This document shows, piece by piece, positions 16,497 through 25,288 of a stretch of DNA of 64,000 nucleotides (its first letter is position 1; every line of letters begins with the position of its first letter). Below the pieces are notes generated by a model that saw only the letters and a list, made by a program, of their open reading frames with translations, was not told where the DNA came from and searched no databases. The position numbers and the translations under genes are program-made. The stretch is from JACCXG01 sp963785755 (GTDB lineage: Bacteria > Acidobacteriota > Vicinamibacteria > Vicinamibacterales > 2-12-FULL-66-21), in contig CAWAXG010000013.1 in NCBI GenBank assembly GCA_963785755.1, forward strand, positions 806,001-870,000, written 5' to 3'.

Positions 16497-17845
16497 CCCC
16501 GATCGCGGACGGCGAGCTGCCCCCTGCCCGTGGACGCGGCGAGGCCTGGATCGGCGGTCGATGTCTGCCGGGCGAGCGTCTGCGGCCCGGCGATTCCGAC
16601 CGCGGCGCTGCGGGGATCGAGCGTCTCGGCGGCCGCCGCACGGATCTCGTCGATCGTGACGGTGCGGAGCAGCTCAGGCAGGCGGCGATCGAAATCGAGC
16701 CCGAGGCCATACTCCTCGACGGCCTGCAGGAATGAAGCGATGCTCGCATTCGTTTCGAACATCCTGGGGATCGACCCGATCAGGTAGGCGCGCGACTCTT
16801 CGACCTCCTTCATCGTCGGTCCCTGGGAAGCGAGCGATGACAGCTCGGTCTCGATCGCGGCTAGCGCCGCCTCGACGTTGGCCGGATCGACGCCAGCCCT
16901 GATGAGCAGCGGCGCTTCGCCGTGCGCCGCGTCGAGCGTGCTGAAAGCGTAATACGCCATTCCCTGCCGCTCGCGGATGTTGTCCGCCAGTCGCCCCCCG
17001 AGACCGAACTGCCCGAGGATGTTGTTCATCATCCAATAGGCGTAATACCGCGGATCGAGCCGGCGAATGGTGACGAACCCGTACGCAATCTCCGTCTGCG
17101 GCTTACCGGGCATCGGGATCAGCGCCTCGCGTCCCCCGGTCCCGCGCGAAGTGGAAGGGATGCCGATGACGTCAGGAGGTTCTGCGGTCCAGTCCTCGAG
17201 CTCGAGTCGTGCCCGGTGGACGGCGTGCGATGCGGCAATGTCCCCGACGATTGCCACCGAAAGCGCGCCCGGCCTGCACCGACGCGAGTGGAACGCGGCC
17301 AGATCCCCCCGCGAGATGCGCTCGATGCCGGCGGCGGTCCCCTTCGGCGGCAGTCCGTAGGGATGCGGCCGCGTGTAAAGCAGCTCCATGACGGCGTCAA
17401 CCGCGCGGGCGGCGGGATTGTCGTCCCTCTGTCTCAGAATCGTCTGGGCCTCGGCCCGTCGTTTGGCTATCTCGTCCTCGGGGAACGTCGGCCGCCGCGC
17501 CACGTCCGCCACGATTGAGAACACCTCATCGAAGTCGTCGGTCAGGCACGTGCACGAGAGCGTCAGGCTGTGGCGGTTCGTCGACACCGTCAGTGAGACG
17601 CCCCGGTCGTCGAGCTGCTCGGCGATGTCACTTCCGCTGCGCTGTTGGGTGCCCCGGTCGATGACCTGTCCGGTGAGATACGAGACGCCCTCGCGATCGA
17701 CCGGATCGAACATGCTCCCGGCCCGGAACGCCGCGCTAATCGTGACCGAGGGCGTCATCGAGGTCTCCTTGACGATGACGACCGATCCGTTGTCGAGCTC
17801 GGAACGAACCGGTAGCAAGCCCCTGGTCCGGGTGGCGCTCATCAT
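16493..17845 (-). CDS. M16-family peptidase homologue, probably non-catalytic subunit
   Basis: Member of the M16 (pitrilysin/insulinase) family, 450 residues with two M16-type halves. The usual zinc-binding HxxEH should sit where REGVSYLTGQVIDRGTQ is found; no HxxEH is present, so this protein should be inactive alone. The C-terminal half keeps RPHPYGLPP-type and GRLADNIRERQGMAYY elements. It lies directly downstream of an active M16 gene, overlapping it by four bases. This active/inactive pair matches known heterodimeric M16B proteases in which one subunit supplies zinc and the other the substrate-binding arginine/tyrosine. No signal peptide is evident from ATG 17845. Confidence 0.85.
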   Translation of the reverse strand: MMSATRTRGLLPVRSELDNGSVVIVKETSMTPSVTISAAFRAGSMFDPVDREGVSYLTGQVIDRGTQQRSGSDIAEQLDDRGVSLTVSTNRHSLTLSCTCLTDDFDEVFSIVADVARRPTFPEDEIAKRRAEAQTILRQRDDNPAARAVDAVMELLYTRPHPYGLPPKGTAAGIERISRGDLAAFHSRRCRPGALSVAIVGDIAASHAVHRARLELEDWTAEPPDVIGIPSTSRGTGGREALIPMPGKPQTEIAYGFVTIRRLDPRYYAYWMMNNILGQFGLGGRLADNIRERQGMAYYAFSTLDAAHGEAPLLIRAGVDPANVEAALAAIETELSSLASQGPTMKEVEESRAYLIGSIPRMFETNASIASFLQAVEEYGLGLDFDRRLPELLRTVTIDEIRAAAAETLDPRSAAVGIAGPQTLARQTSTADPGLAASTGRGQLAVRDRG

Positions 17846-19152
17846 GAAGCCTCGATCGGCTGAAACGCGCCAATGGTGAGGGATCCCCGGCGAAGCCGGC
17901 GCTCGGCCACATCACGAACGGCAGCGGTTGTCACGGCGTCGATACAACCCTGTAACGCCGGATAGAACTCGGGCCCGACGACCGTTTCGAAGTAGCCGAG
18001 CTGATGCGCGATGTTGGTGACGCTGTCGTCCTCGAAGACGATCCGCGCCCGGAGCTGACGCTTCGCGCGGGCAACCTCCGCTTCCGTAATCCCGCCCGAG
18101 ACGACAGGCTCGAGCGCCGCGAAGACTGCCTCCTCCAGGACTTTCAGCGACACGTCCGCGGTCGCGGTGAAAGACAACGTATAGAGAAACGGATCGGCTG
18201 TCGCGAGGAGCGCCCCATTGACCTGCGACGCCAGCCCACGCTCGACGAGCGCCGTGTAGAGCCGCGACTTCCGCTGCGGCGGCGCTACGCGGAAGCTTGA
18301 CCACAGATTCAGGCCCTTGGCCCCTGTGAGCACGGCATCGAGGACGAGCATCGGAAAGAAGTCCCGATCCGTTGCGGCCGGCGCGTGATACGCAAACTTG
18401 AGATAGGCGGTCGTCCCTTCGCGTTGAACCGACACGCGGCGTTCACCAAGCTGTGGGGGCTCCGCGACGCGCAGGCGCTCGGGTCTTCCTCCCGGCTGAA
18501 TCCCGCCAAAATGCCGCTCGGTCCGCCGCAGCACCTCGTCCGCCTCCACGTCCCCGACGATGACGAGAGTGGCGTTGTCGGGAACGTAGAAGCGGCGGTA
18601 ATGCTCGTAGAGATCGTCCCGCCTCATCGACTGCAGATCGTGCAGCCAGCCGATCGTCGGGTGGCGGTAGGTGTGGGCGTGAAACGCCGTGGCGGTCACC
18701 TCGGTGTCGAGGACCTGCTCCGGATCGTTGTCGCCCCCCTGCAGCTCCGAGATGATGACCGTCCGCTCCGATTCGCACTCGTCGGGATCGAACAGGCTGC
18801 TGCTCATCCGCTCCGCTTCGATGAACAGCATCTTGTCGAGCGCGTCGCGTGACGCGGTCTCCAGGTACGTCGTCTGGTCGATCCAGGTGTATCCGTTCCA
18901 CATCCCTCCGAAACGCTCTACGATCCCCTTCATGTCTTCACGGGGAATCTTCGCGGTCCCCTTGAAGTTCATGTGTTCGACCCAGTGGGACGCGCCCGTG
19001 CGGCCGGTGACCTCGTCTCGGGAGCCGACGCCGTACCAGCACCAGACCGAAACGAGGGGCGCCGTGTGAACCTCCTTGATGAGAACCTTGAGACCGTTGG
19101 AAAGTCTTTCCGAGCGGAGGGACCGAGATGAAGCCGCGACGCCGGGACGCAT
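17842..19152 (-). CDS. M16-family zinc peptidase, catalytic subunit
   Basis: M16B peptidase of 436 residues with the inverted zinc motif HxxEH in GASHWVEHMNFKGTAK and the distal glutamate in DKMLFIEAERM. The Trp in HWVEH replaces the more usual Leu. The open frame continues upstream of ATG 19152, but that ATG is preceded at six bases by a perfect TATAAT on the minus strand and no Shine-Dalgarno, so a leaderless start is favoured. The predicted partner is the inactive homologue downstream. No signal peptide was recognised, so the location is uncertain; related pairs act in the cytoplasm or periplasm. Confidence 0.87.
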   Translation of the reverse strand: MRPGVAASSRSLRSERLSNGLKVLIKEVHTAPLVSVWCWYGVGSRDEVTGRTGASHWVEHMNFKGTAKIPREDMKGIVERFGGMWNGYTWIDQTTYLETASRDALDKMLFIEAERMSSSLFDPDECESERTVIISELQGGDNDPEQVLDTEVTATAFHAHTYRHPTIGWLHDLQSMRRDDLYEHYRRFYVPDNATLVIVGDVEADEVLRRTERHFGGIQPGGRPERLRVAEPPQLGERRVSVQREGTTAYLKFAYHAPAATDRDFFPMLVLDAVLTGAKGLNLWSSFRVAPPQRKSRLYTALVERGLASQVNGALLATADPFLYTLSFTATADVSLKVLEEAVFAALEPVVSGGITEAEVARAKRQLRARIVFEDDSVTNIAHQLGYFETVVGPEFYPALQGCIDAVTTAAVRDVAERRLRRGSLTIGAFQPIEAS

Positions 19153-19158
19153 AACTCG

Positions 19159-19164
19159 ATTATA
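19159..19164 (-). promoter_or_regulatory. -10 box (TATAAT) of a leaderless-type promoter for the M16-M16-HAD operon
   Basis: On the minus strand a perfect TATAAT ends six bases before ATG 19152. No clear -35 or Shine-Dalgarno is visible. Confidence 0.55.
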
Positions 19165-19313
19165 TCGGCCGGGATCTGCCCATTCTGATTGAATCAATCG
19201 CAGATGAGCTGGGTGTCCGGCTGACAACTTGCAACAACGGTGTGAGGGACTGTGGAACTCATCTTTGGTGAAGTGATTTGAGCGGCTGGATTGAAGCTCG
19301 ACAGGAGGCGACA

Positions 19314-20165
19314 ATGCTCGAAATGTTCAAGAAAGTGAGTATGTTGGCGCTTGTGCTGGGCATAGGGGCGGCATCCGCTTCCTTGAACGCCCAGGTGCAG
19401 GCGACGATTGTCCTCAAAGATGGTCAACGGCATACCGGAAGGAACCTCACCTATCGCGTCGACCGGCGTGAGCTGGCGGTGCGAGTGAGTCTGCACGAGG
19501 AACCCCGCGTGCCGGTCGGTCAGGTGGCGTACGTGGACTTCGGCGGGACGCCTGATCGCGACATCGAGCTGAGCGGCTCGGAGAACGCCGTCGTCATGCG
19601 CGATGGGTCCGTGAACAAAGGCCAGATCATCGAGCTCGGTCACGAGAAGCCGGGTGATGAATCGAGCCCGTTTCTGGTGATCTTCCGGACGACCGCGGGC
19701 GAGGAACGGCGGGTGCCGGCCGGTCAGGTGGCGCGCGTGTATTTCTCGGCCCCGCGGGTGGCCACCTCAGGCGACACGGCGGCCCGGCCGGGCCTACCGG
19801 ATGGCACAGGCGTCGCCGTCCAGGGAACGCAGCAGTGGACGCCGACCGGCCTCGTTGTGCGCCGCGGCGACCCCATGACGATCACAGCCACTGGCGAGGT
19901 GCGCCTGAGTAGTGACGCCGCCGACCTCGCGTCCCCTACGGGTTCACGTTCGGGCAAAATGGCGCCAAATGCCCCTCTGCCCAACGTACCTGCCGGGGCT
20001 CTGATCGGCCGAATCGGCAATAGCGCACCGTTCGGCATCGGCGACCGGGCGACCATCAACATGCCCGCGAGCGGCCAGCTGTTCCTCGGCATCAACGACG
20101 ATCACATGGCGGACAACGAAGGCGGCTATCGCGTCACGATCCAGCGGGTCGGCCGATCGCGGTAA
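19314..20165 (+). CDS. Secreted protein with a C-terminal LecA/PA-IL-like domain
   Basis: A 283-residue protein with signal peptide (MLEMFKKVSMLALVLGIGAA, cleavage near LNAQ). Residues about 25-150 hold two similar segments, ATIVLKDGQRHTGRNLTYRV and a second one ending VPAGQVARVYFS, which look like small beta domains. The C-terminal 100 residues (GLVVRRGDPMTITATGEVRL, ALIGRIGN, GQLFLGINDDHMADNEGGY) resemble the PA-IL/LecA calcium lectin fold, including the DNEGGY-type loop. It could bind a glycan, but ligand residues were not verified. A strong Shine-Dalgarno AGGAGG lies five bases before ATG 19314. A terminator follows the gene, which therefore forms a single-gene unit. Confidence 0.68.
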   Translation: MLEMFKKVSMLALVLGIGAASASLNAQVQATIVLKDGQRHTGRNLTYRVDRRELAVRVSLHEEPRVPVGQVAYVDFGGTPDRDIELSGSENAVVMRDGSVNKGQIIELGHEKPGDESSPFLVIFRTTAGEERRVPAGQVARVYFSAPRVATSGDTAARPGLPDGTGVAVQGTQQWTPTGLVVRRGDPMTITATGEVRLSSDAADLASPTGSRSGKMAPNAPLPNVPAGALIGRIGNSAPFGIGDRATINMPASGQLFLGINDDHMADNEGGYRVTIQRVGRSR

Positions 20166-20190
20166 CAGAAGGCTCGTAGCGAATCCTCGA

Positions 20191-20222
20191 GGCTGGCGTC
20201 CCTACCGGGCGCCAGCCTTTTT
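20191..20222 (+). terminator. Intrinsic terminator after the LecA-like gene
   Basis: GGCTGGCG (20191-20198) pairs with CGCCAGCC (20210-20217), followed by five T residues. It lies 25 bases past the stop codon. Confidence 0.85.
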
Positions 20223-20235
20223 CTTCGCGTCATGT

Positions 20236-20259
20236 CTCTCGACCTCTCGACCTCTCGAC
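20236..20259. repeat. Short tandem repeat of CTCTCGAC
   Basis: Three perfect copies of the 8-mer CTCTCGAC lie between the terminator and the 3' end of the CmoB-like gene. It is probably a local slippage product. Confidence 0.6.
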
Positions 20260-20260
20260 C

Positions 20261-21010
20261 TCAACGTGCAACTGCTGTTTTTTGCGCGTGAAAGACTGCA
20301 CGATCCTGCCGGAACGCAGACTTGAGCGTGTTCTTCCCGCGCAGCCGGTGTGAAACCGCTCGGGCCGCCCGGTAAAGCGGATTCGGCAATCCTGTGATCG
20401 TGCGCACGTCGTCGAACCCGACGCTCCGCAACATGCCACAGACGGCGGGCGGATTCGGGCCCCACCAATTCGTCGGGTCGTTGTTCAGCTCGCGGCCTGG
20501 ATAGAACGCCATCGCCGGTCGCGCGACACCGACCATGTCGACGACCGTCTCGAGGATGAGGCGGCCCCGCGTCACGGAGGCGACCCGCTCGAGCGCGAGC
20601 AGCGGATGTCGCAGGTGGTAGAACACGCCGAGGAACAGGACGAGATCGAAAGTGCCGATCCGCTCAGGCGAGAGATCCATGACGTCGATGTCCATGTCCT
20701 CGACGCGCGACTGCAGGGCCTCGCGAGCCAGCCGAAATCCGGCTTTCGTACCCCAGCCGGCATCGTGCCACGAGTAATAATCCGCAGCGACCACCCGGGA
20801 TGCCCCCCGGCGCTCGCACTCGAACGAGAAGAAGCCGTCCCACGCGCCGATGTCGAGGACGGTCATCCCTTTCAAGGACGAGGGCAGGGCCAGCCTGGCT
20901 AGACGGTAGGGGGTGTCGTCCACCCCCGAGGTAATGACCCCGGCGCCAAGGTCGATCGTGTGGTACCAACGGAGCGCGGCAGCGCGGGAACGCAGGTCGC
21001 CGTTCGACAT
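20261..21010 (-). CDS. CmoB-like (DUF1698) SAM-dependent methyltransferase
   Basis: Class I methyltransferase fold of 249 residues most like CmoB, the enzyme that carboxymethylates 5-hydroxyuridine in tRNA using carboxy-SAM. Motif I reads VLDIGAWDGFFSFECERRGA, and later parts are VVAADYYSWHD, LVLFLGVFYHLRHPLLALE and a late WWGPNPPAVCGMLRSVGF. The CmoB-type WYH near the N-terminus (ALRWYHTIDLG) supports the assignment. However, the protein is shorter than enterobacterial CmoB (about 320 residues) and no CmoA partner is nearby. It could therefore methylate another substrate with ordinary SAM. ATG 21010 starts the conserved domain; the long upstream frame is antisense to ileS. Confidence 0.68.
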   Translation of the reverse strand: MSNGDLRSRAAALRWYHTIDLGAGVITSGVDDTPYRLARLALPSSLKGMTVLDIGAWDGFFSFECERRGASRVVAADYYSWHDAGWGTKAGFRLAREALQSRVEDMDIDVMDLSPERIGTFDLVLFLGVFYHLRHPLLALERVASVTRGRLILETVVDMVGVARPAMAFYPGRELNNDPTNWWGPNPPAVCGMLRSVGFDDVRTITGLPNPLYRAARAVSHRLRGKNTLKSAFRQDRAVFHAQKTAVAR

Positions 21011-21100
21011 CTGCGACCATTCTGAGCCGGGACGGCACGGGCGGACAAATACCGGGCTTTTCGCATCTGAGTGTCCGTGCCCTAAAATGATCGGATATCC

Positions 21101-23914
21101 ATGGCCGACTGGAAGGACACACTCAACCTCCCCCGGACCGAGTTCCCAATGAAGGCGAATCTGCAGACGGCCGAGCCGGAAGCACTCGCCAGATGGGCCG
21201 AAATGCGCCTGTATCACCGGATCCGGGAGGCGCGGGCCGGGCGCCCAAAGTTCGTGCTGCACGACGGTCCGCCCTACGCCAACGGACAGATTCACCTCGG
21301 GACGGCGCTCAACAAGATTCTCAAGGACTTCGTCGTGAAGTCCCGGACGATGGCGGGTTTCGACTCGCCCTACGTCCCGGGATACGACTGTCACGGACTG
21401 CCCATCGAGCTGAAAGTGGACCGCGAGCTCGGGGCGAAGAAGCGCGACTTGAGCCCGGCGGATTTCCGGCGCGCGTGCCGGGCCTACGCCGAACGCTTCA
21501 TCGGCGTCATGACGGAGGAGTTCCAGCGGCTCGGCGTCTTCGGCGACTGGGAGCACCCCTATCTCACGATGAACTTCAAGTACCAGGCGTCGATCGCTCG
21601 CGCGCTGGGCCACTTCGTCGCGCGGGGGCTCGTGTTCAAGGGCAAGAAGCCCGTTCACTGGTGCATCCACTGCCGCACGGCGCTCGCCGAAGCGGAAGTC
21701 GAATACGAGGATCACACATCCCCGTCGATCTACGTCGAGTTTCAATTGGATCCCGCCAGCGCCGACGAGCTCGGCGCGCGTGCTCCGGCCCTGCGCGGGA
21801 GGGACGTCTCCGTCCTCATCTGGACGACGACCCCCTGGACCATTCCGTCGAACCTGGCGATCGCGTTCCATCCCGAGTTCGACTACGCCGCGTACGAGGT
21901 TGATGGCCGGGCCGTGATCGTCGCCGAAGCGCTGGCGCCGGCAGTAGCCGCGGCAACCGGCAAAACGTTCGGTGCTCCGGTTGCGCGGATGAAAGGGGAG
22001 CAGCTCGAACACATCCGCTTCCAGCATCCGCTCTACGCCCGCCCGTCTGTCGGTGTGCTCGGCGACTACGTCACGCTCGACGCAGGGACCGGCGCGGTTC
22101 ATACGGCGCCGGGTCACGGTTCGGACGACTACAACACCGGCGTGCGATACGGCCTGGAAATCTACGCCCCCGTCGGCCCCGGCGGACACTTCCTGGATTC
22201 AGTCGAGCTCTTCGGCGGCCAGCGTGTCTTCGACGCGAACCCGAAGATCGAGCAGGCGCTGAAGGAACGCGGCCGGCTGTGGCATCGCGAGGACTTCGCC
22301 CACACTTATCCACATTGCTGGCGGTGCCACAATCCGGTGATCTTCCTGGCGACGTCGCAGTGGTTCATCCGCATGGATGGGGACCCGGTGATCGAAGGCA
22401 AGACGTTGCGGCAGGCCGGCCTCGATGCCGTGAACGCCGACGTCAAGTGGATTCCCGCCTGGGGCCGCGAACGGATTCAGAACATGCTCGCCTACCGTCC
22501 CGACTGGTGCATCTCGCGGCAGCGGGCCTGGGGCGTGCCGATTCCGGCAGTCGACTGCACGAAGTGCGGGGAAGCGATCCTGACCTCCGAGCTCGTCGAA
22601 CGGGCCGCGAGCGTCTTCGACGAGTATGGCGCCGATGCGTGGTACGAGCGGCCGATCGAGGAGTTCATCCCCGGTGGCCTGACCTGCCCGTCATGTAGCG
22701 GCACGACCTTCGAGCGCGAGCGCGACATCCTCGACGTGTGGTTCGACTCGGGATCGAGCCACGAGGCGGTGCTCCCCTTCCGCCCCGAGCTCACCTGGCC
22801 GGCGGACATGTATCTCGAAGGCAGCGATCAGCATCGCGGCTGGTTCCAGAGCTCGCTGCTCGTGGGCCTGGGGACGCGCGGGCGGCCGCCGTTCCGCGAA
22901 GTCCTGACGCACGGCTTCCTCATCGACGTCGACGGCCGGAAGATGTCGAAGTCGCTCGGCAACACGATTCAGCCCCAGGAAGTCATCAAGGAAAGCGGCG
23001 CCGAAACGCTGCGGCTGTGGGTCGCGATGAGCGATTTCCGCGAGGAGCTCCGCGTCGGCAAGCAGATCCTGCAGCGCGTCGTCGAGGCCTATCGCAAGAT
23101 CAGGAACACGTGTCGCTATCTGCTCGCGAATCTGTACGATTTCGATCCGCAGCGCGATCGGCTGCCGCTCGAGGCGTTGCAGGAAGTCGATCGCTACGCG
23201 CTCGCGCGCTACGCGGCGTTCGCCCGTGACGTGCTCGATGCCTACGACGCCTACGACTTCCCCACGATCTTCCAGCGCATCAACCAGCTGACGACCGTGG
23301 ACCTGTCGGCGTTCTACGCCGACGTCTCCAAGGACCGGCTCTATACGTTCGCCCCGGGATCGCCGGAGCGCCGGTCGGCGCAGACCGCGATGCTGACGAT
23401 TGCCGACGGCCTCGCGCGCGTGATTGCTCCGATCCTCCCGGTGACGGCCGACGAGATGTGGCGGCATCTGCCCGGCAGGCGCGAAGCGTCCGTCCACCTC
23501 GCCGAGTTCCCGCTGCGCCAGTCGATCGACGCGCTGATCGACGCCGCACTCGTCGAGCGCTGGCAGCGCCTGATCGGCATCCGCGACGAGGTCAATCGTG
23601 CGCTGGAGGGTGCGAGGCAGGCCAAGACCATCGGCAATTCGCTCGGGGCCCGCGTGGCGCTGCGCGCCGGCGGCGCGACCGCGGCACTGCTCGACCGGTA
23701 CAACGACGACCTCCCGATGCTGTTCATCGTCTCCCAGGTCACCCTGGAGATCACCGGCTCGACCGAGGATCTGCTGCACATCGACGTCACGCGCGCCGAA
23801 GGGCACAAGTGCGCCCGGTGCTGGCGAATAGTGGACGCGATTTCATCCGACCCGGACACCGATGGGCTCTGCGAACGGTGCATCCGCGCCGTGGGGGGAC
23901 AGCAGGCGGCGTGA
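21101..23914 (+). CDS. ileS: Isoleucyl-tRNA synthetase
   Basis: Class I aminoacyl-tRNA synthetase of 937 residues that charges tRNA-Ile and edits valine. The HIGH-type motif reads PYANGQIHLGTALNK (about residue 60), and the KMSKS loop is DGRKMSKSLGN near residue 610. The editing domain contains WTTTPWTIPSNLAI and GTGAVHTAPGHGSDDY. A C-terminal zinc finger with paired cysteines (CARCWRIV, GLCERC) is present, as in bacterial IleS1. TAAAAT lies 12 bases before ATG 21101, which would give only a very short leader. The stop overlaps the lspA start, beginning an ileS-lspA-lgt-rluD operon. Confidence 0.97.
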   Translation: MADWKDTLNLPRTEFPMKANLQTAEPEALARWAEMRLYHRIREARAGRPKFVLHDGPPYANGQIHLGTALNKILKDFVVKSRTMAGFDSPYVPGYDCHGLPIELKVDRELGAKKRDLSPADFRRACRAYAERFIGVMTEEFQRLGVFGDWEHPYLTMNFKYQASIARALGHFVARGLVFKGKKPVHWCIHCRTALAEAEVEYEDHTSPSIYVEFQLDPASADELGARAPALRGRDVSVLIWTTTPWTIPSNLAIAFHPEFDYAAYEVDGRAVIVAEALAPAVAAATGKTFGAPVARMKGEQLEHIRFQHPLYARPSVGVLGDYVTLDAGTGAVHTAPGHGSDDYNTGVRYGLEIYAPVGPGGHFLDSVELFGGQRVFDANPKIEQALKERGRLWHREDFAHTYPHCWRCHNPVIFLATSQWFIRMDGDPVIEGKTLRQAGLDAVNADVKWIPAWGRERIQNMLAYRPDWCISRQRAWGVPIPAVDCTKCGEAILTSELVERAASVFDEYGADAWYERPIEEFIPGGLTCPSCSGTTFERERDILDVWFDSGSSHEAVLPFRPELTWPADMYLEGSDQHRGWFQSSLLVGLGTRGRPPFREVLTHGFLIDVDGRKMSKSLGNTIQPQEVIKESGAETLRLWVAMSDFREELRVGKQILQRVVEAYRKIRNTCRYLLANLYDFDPQRDRLPLEALQEVDRYALARYAAFARDVLDAYDAYDFPTIFQRINQLTTVDLSAFYADVSKDRLYTFAPGSPERRSAQTAMLTIADGLARVIAPILPVTADEMWRHLPGRREASVHLAEFPLRQSIDALIDAALVERWQRLIGIRDEVNRALEGARQAKTIGNSLGARVALRAGGATAALLDRYNDDLPMLFIVSQVTLEITGSTEDLLHIDVTRAEGHKCARCWRIVDAISSDPDTDGLCERCIRAVGGQQAA

Positions 23915-24462
23915 CAGTGTCGGCCCCCACGCCCACGCCCGCGACCCCGGTGGATGATGCCGCACGAAGCTTCGCGCGGCCAACGGAGATCGTCACGATC
24001 CTCGCCGTGCTGATCCTCGATCAGCTGACCAAGCAGATCGTTCGCACGACGCTGCCGCTGCACGATACGGTCAAGGTCATTCCCGGTTTTCTCGACCTCA
24101 CGCACGTCCAGAACACCGGCGCCGCCTTCGGCCTCCTCAACGCCGCCGATTTTCCGTACAAGCCGGCAGTCATGATCGGCATCGCCGCGATCGCGCTCGT
24201 GGCCATCGCCGCCTACGGCGCGCAACTGGGATTTCACGAGCGGCTCGCCCGTTTCGGTCTGGCCTTGATTCTCGGCGGCGCCTTCGGGAATCTCATCGAC
24301 CGCGCCGCCGTCGGTCACGTGGTGGACTTCGTGGATGTGTACTGGGGCACGTCGCATTTCTGGGCGTTCAACGTGGCCGACGCGGCGATCACGGTCGGCG
24401 CCGCGCTCGTCCTGCTGGATATGATCGGTCTCGGTCGACACCATGCATCCCATTCTGTTTGA
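23911..24462 (+). CDS. lspA: Lipoprotein signal peptidase
   Basis: Signal peptidase II, 183 residues, which cleaves diacylated prolipoproteins in the inner membrane. Four membrane segments are visible. The catalytic aspartates lie in ALILGGAFGNLIDR and GHVVDFVDVYW, and the conserved HVQNTGAAFGLL is present. The N-terminus is about 20 residues longer than usual and Thr/Pro/Ala-rich. GTG 23911 overlaps the ileS stop by four bases (GTGA); GTG 23917 is possible. The last 20 bases overlap lgt, which catalyses the preceding step of lipoprotein maturation. The window encodes several predicted lipoproteins that would be substrates. Confidence 0.94.
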   Translation: MTVSAPTPTPATPVDDAARSFARPTEIVTILAVLILDQLTKQIVRTTLPLHDTVKVIPGFLDLTHVQNTGAAFGLLNAADFPYKPAVMIGIAAIALVAIAAYGAQLGFHERLARFGLALILGGAFGNLIDRAAVGHVVDFVDVYWGTSHFWAFNVADAAITVGAALVLLDMIGLGRHHASHSV

Positions 24463-25249
24463 GATCCGCGGCTTCCCCGTCTACACCTACGGGGTGATGC
24501 TGGCGGCCGCCTATCTGCTCGGCCTGCAGTTCGCGCTCGTGCGGGCCCGCTCCCGCGGCCTGAAGCCGGAACGCGTGATGGATCTCGGCATCTGGATCAT
24601 CGTGAGTGCGCTCGTCGGCGCGAAGCTGCTGCTGCTCGTCGTCGAATGGGACAGCTATACCAGGACGTGGCCCGATCTGCTGACGCTGGTGCGATCGGCT
24701 GGCGTGTTCTACGGCGGGCTCATCACCGCGGTCGCGGTCGCGCTGTTCTATCTGTGGCGGCATCGCATGCCGATGTGGTCGGTGACCGACGTGTTCGCGC
24801 CCGGGATCGCGCTCGGCCACGTGATCGGGCGGCTCGGCTGCTTCTTCGCGGGCTGTTGTTTCGGCAGGGAAACGTCGGTTCCCTGGGCGGTGACATTCCA
24901 CAGCGAGTACGCCGCCCGCAACGTCGGCACGCCGATCAACGTGCCGCTGCATCCGACGCAGCTGTACGAGGCCGGCGCCGAGCTGCTGATCCTGGGTCTG
25001 CTCCTCCTCACCGAGCGTCGCGGGCGGCCGTTCCCGGGCCGCACATTCTGGGGTTACATGCTGCTCTATGGCATCTCGCGGTTCGTCATCGAGTTCTACC
25101 GTGGAGATGCACGCGGCATGGTCGGCACGTTCTCGACGTCGCAGTTCGTCTCGCTGCTCATCATCCCGGTGAGCATCGCGATGCTGATTTATCTCTCGCG
25201 GCGCCAGAACCCGGCGCCGACCGCCGCCGCCGGCCGCCGCGCGGCTTGA
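24443..25249 (+). CDS. lgt: Prolipoprotein diacylglyceryl transferase
   Basis: Integral membrane enzyme of 268 residues that transfers diacylglycerol from phosphatidylglycerol to the lipobox cysteine. The Lgt signature is seen as GHVIGRLGCFFAGCCFGRE around residue 130. HPTQLYEA and a late GISRFVIEFYRGDARG are also conserved. About seven hydrophobic segments are present. The start overlaps lspA by 20 bases in another frame, so translation is coupled. Gene order lspA-lgt puts the second and first steps of lipoprotein maturation together. No anomaly in length. Confidence 0.95.
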   Translation: MHPILFEIRGFPVYTYGVMLAAAYLLGLQFALVRARSRGLKPERVMDLGIWIIVSALVGAKLLLLVVEWDSYTRTWPDLLTLVRSAGVFYGGLITAVAVALFYLWRHRMPMWSVTDVFAPGIALGHVIGRLGCFFAGCCFGRETSVPWAVTFHSEYAARNVGTPINVPLHPTQLYEAGAELLILGLLLLTERRGRPFPGRTFWGYMLLYGISRFVIEFYRGDARGMVGTFSTSQFVSLLIIPVSIAMLIYLSRRQNPAPTAAAGRRAA

Positions 25250-25288
25250 CCCATGGCGCGATTGCCCGCCGGCGCACCGGAGGAGGCG

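Noticed and set aside
20261..22189. Very long minus-strand frame of 642 codons
   Set aside because: Only the last 249 codons form a methyltransferase; the upstream part is the antisense shadow of ileS, so the start at 21010 was used.
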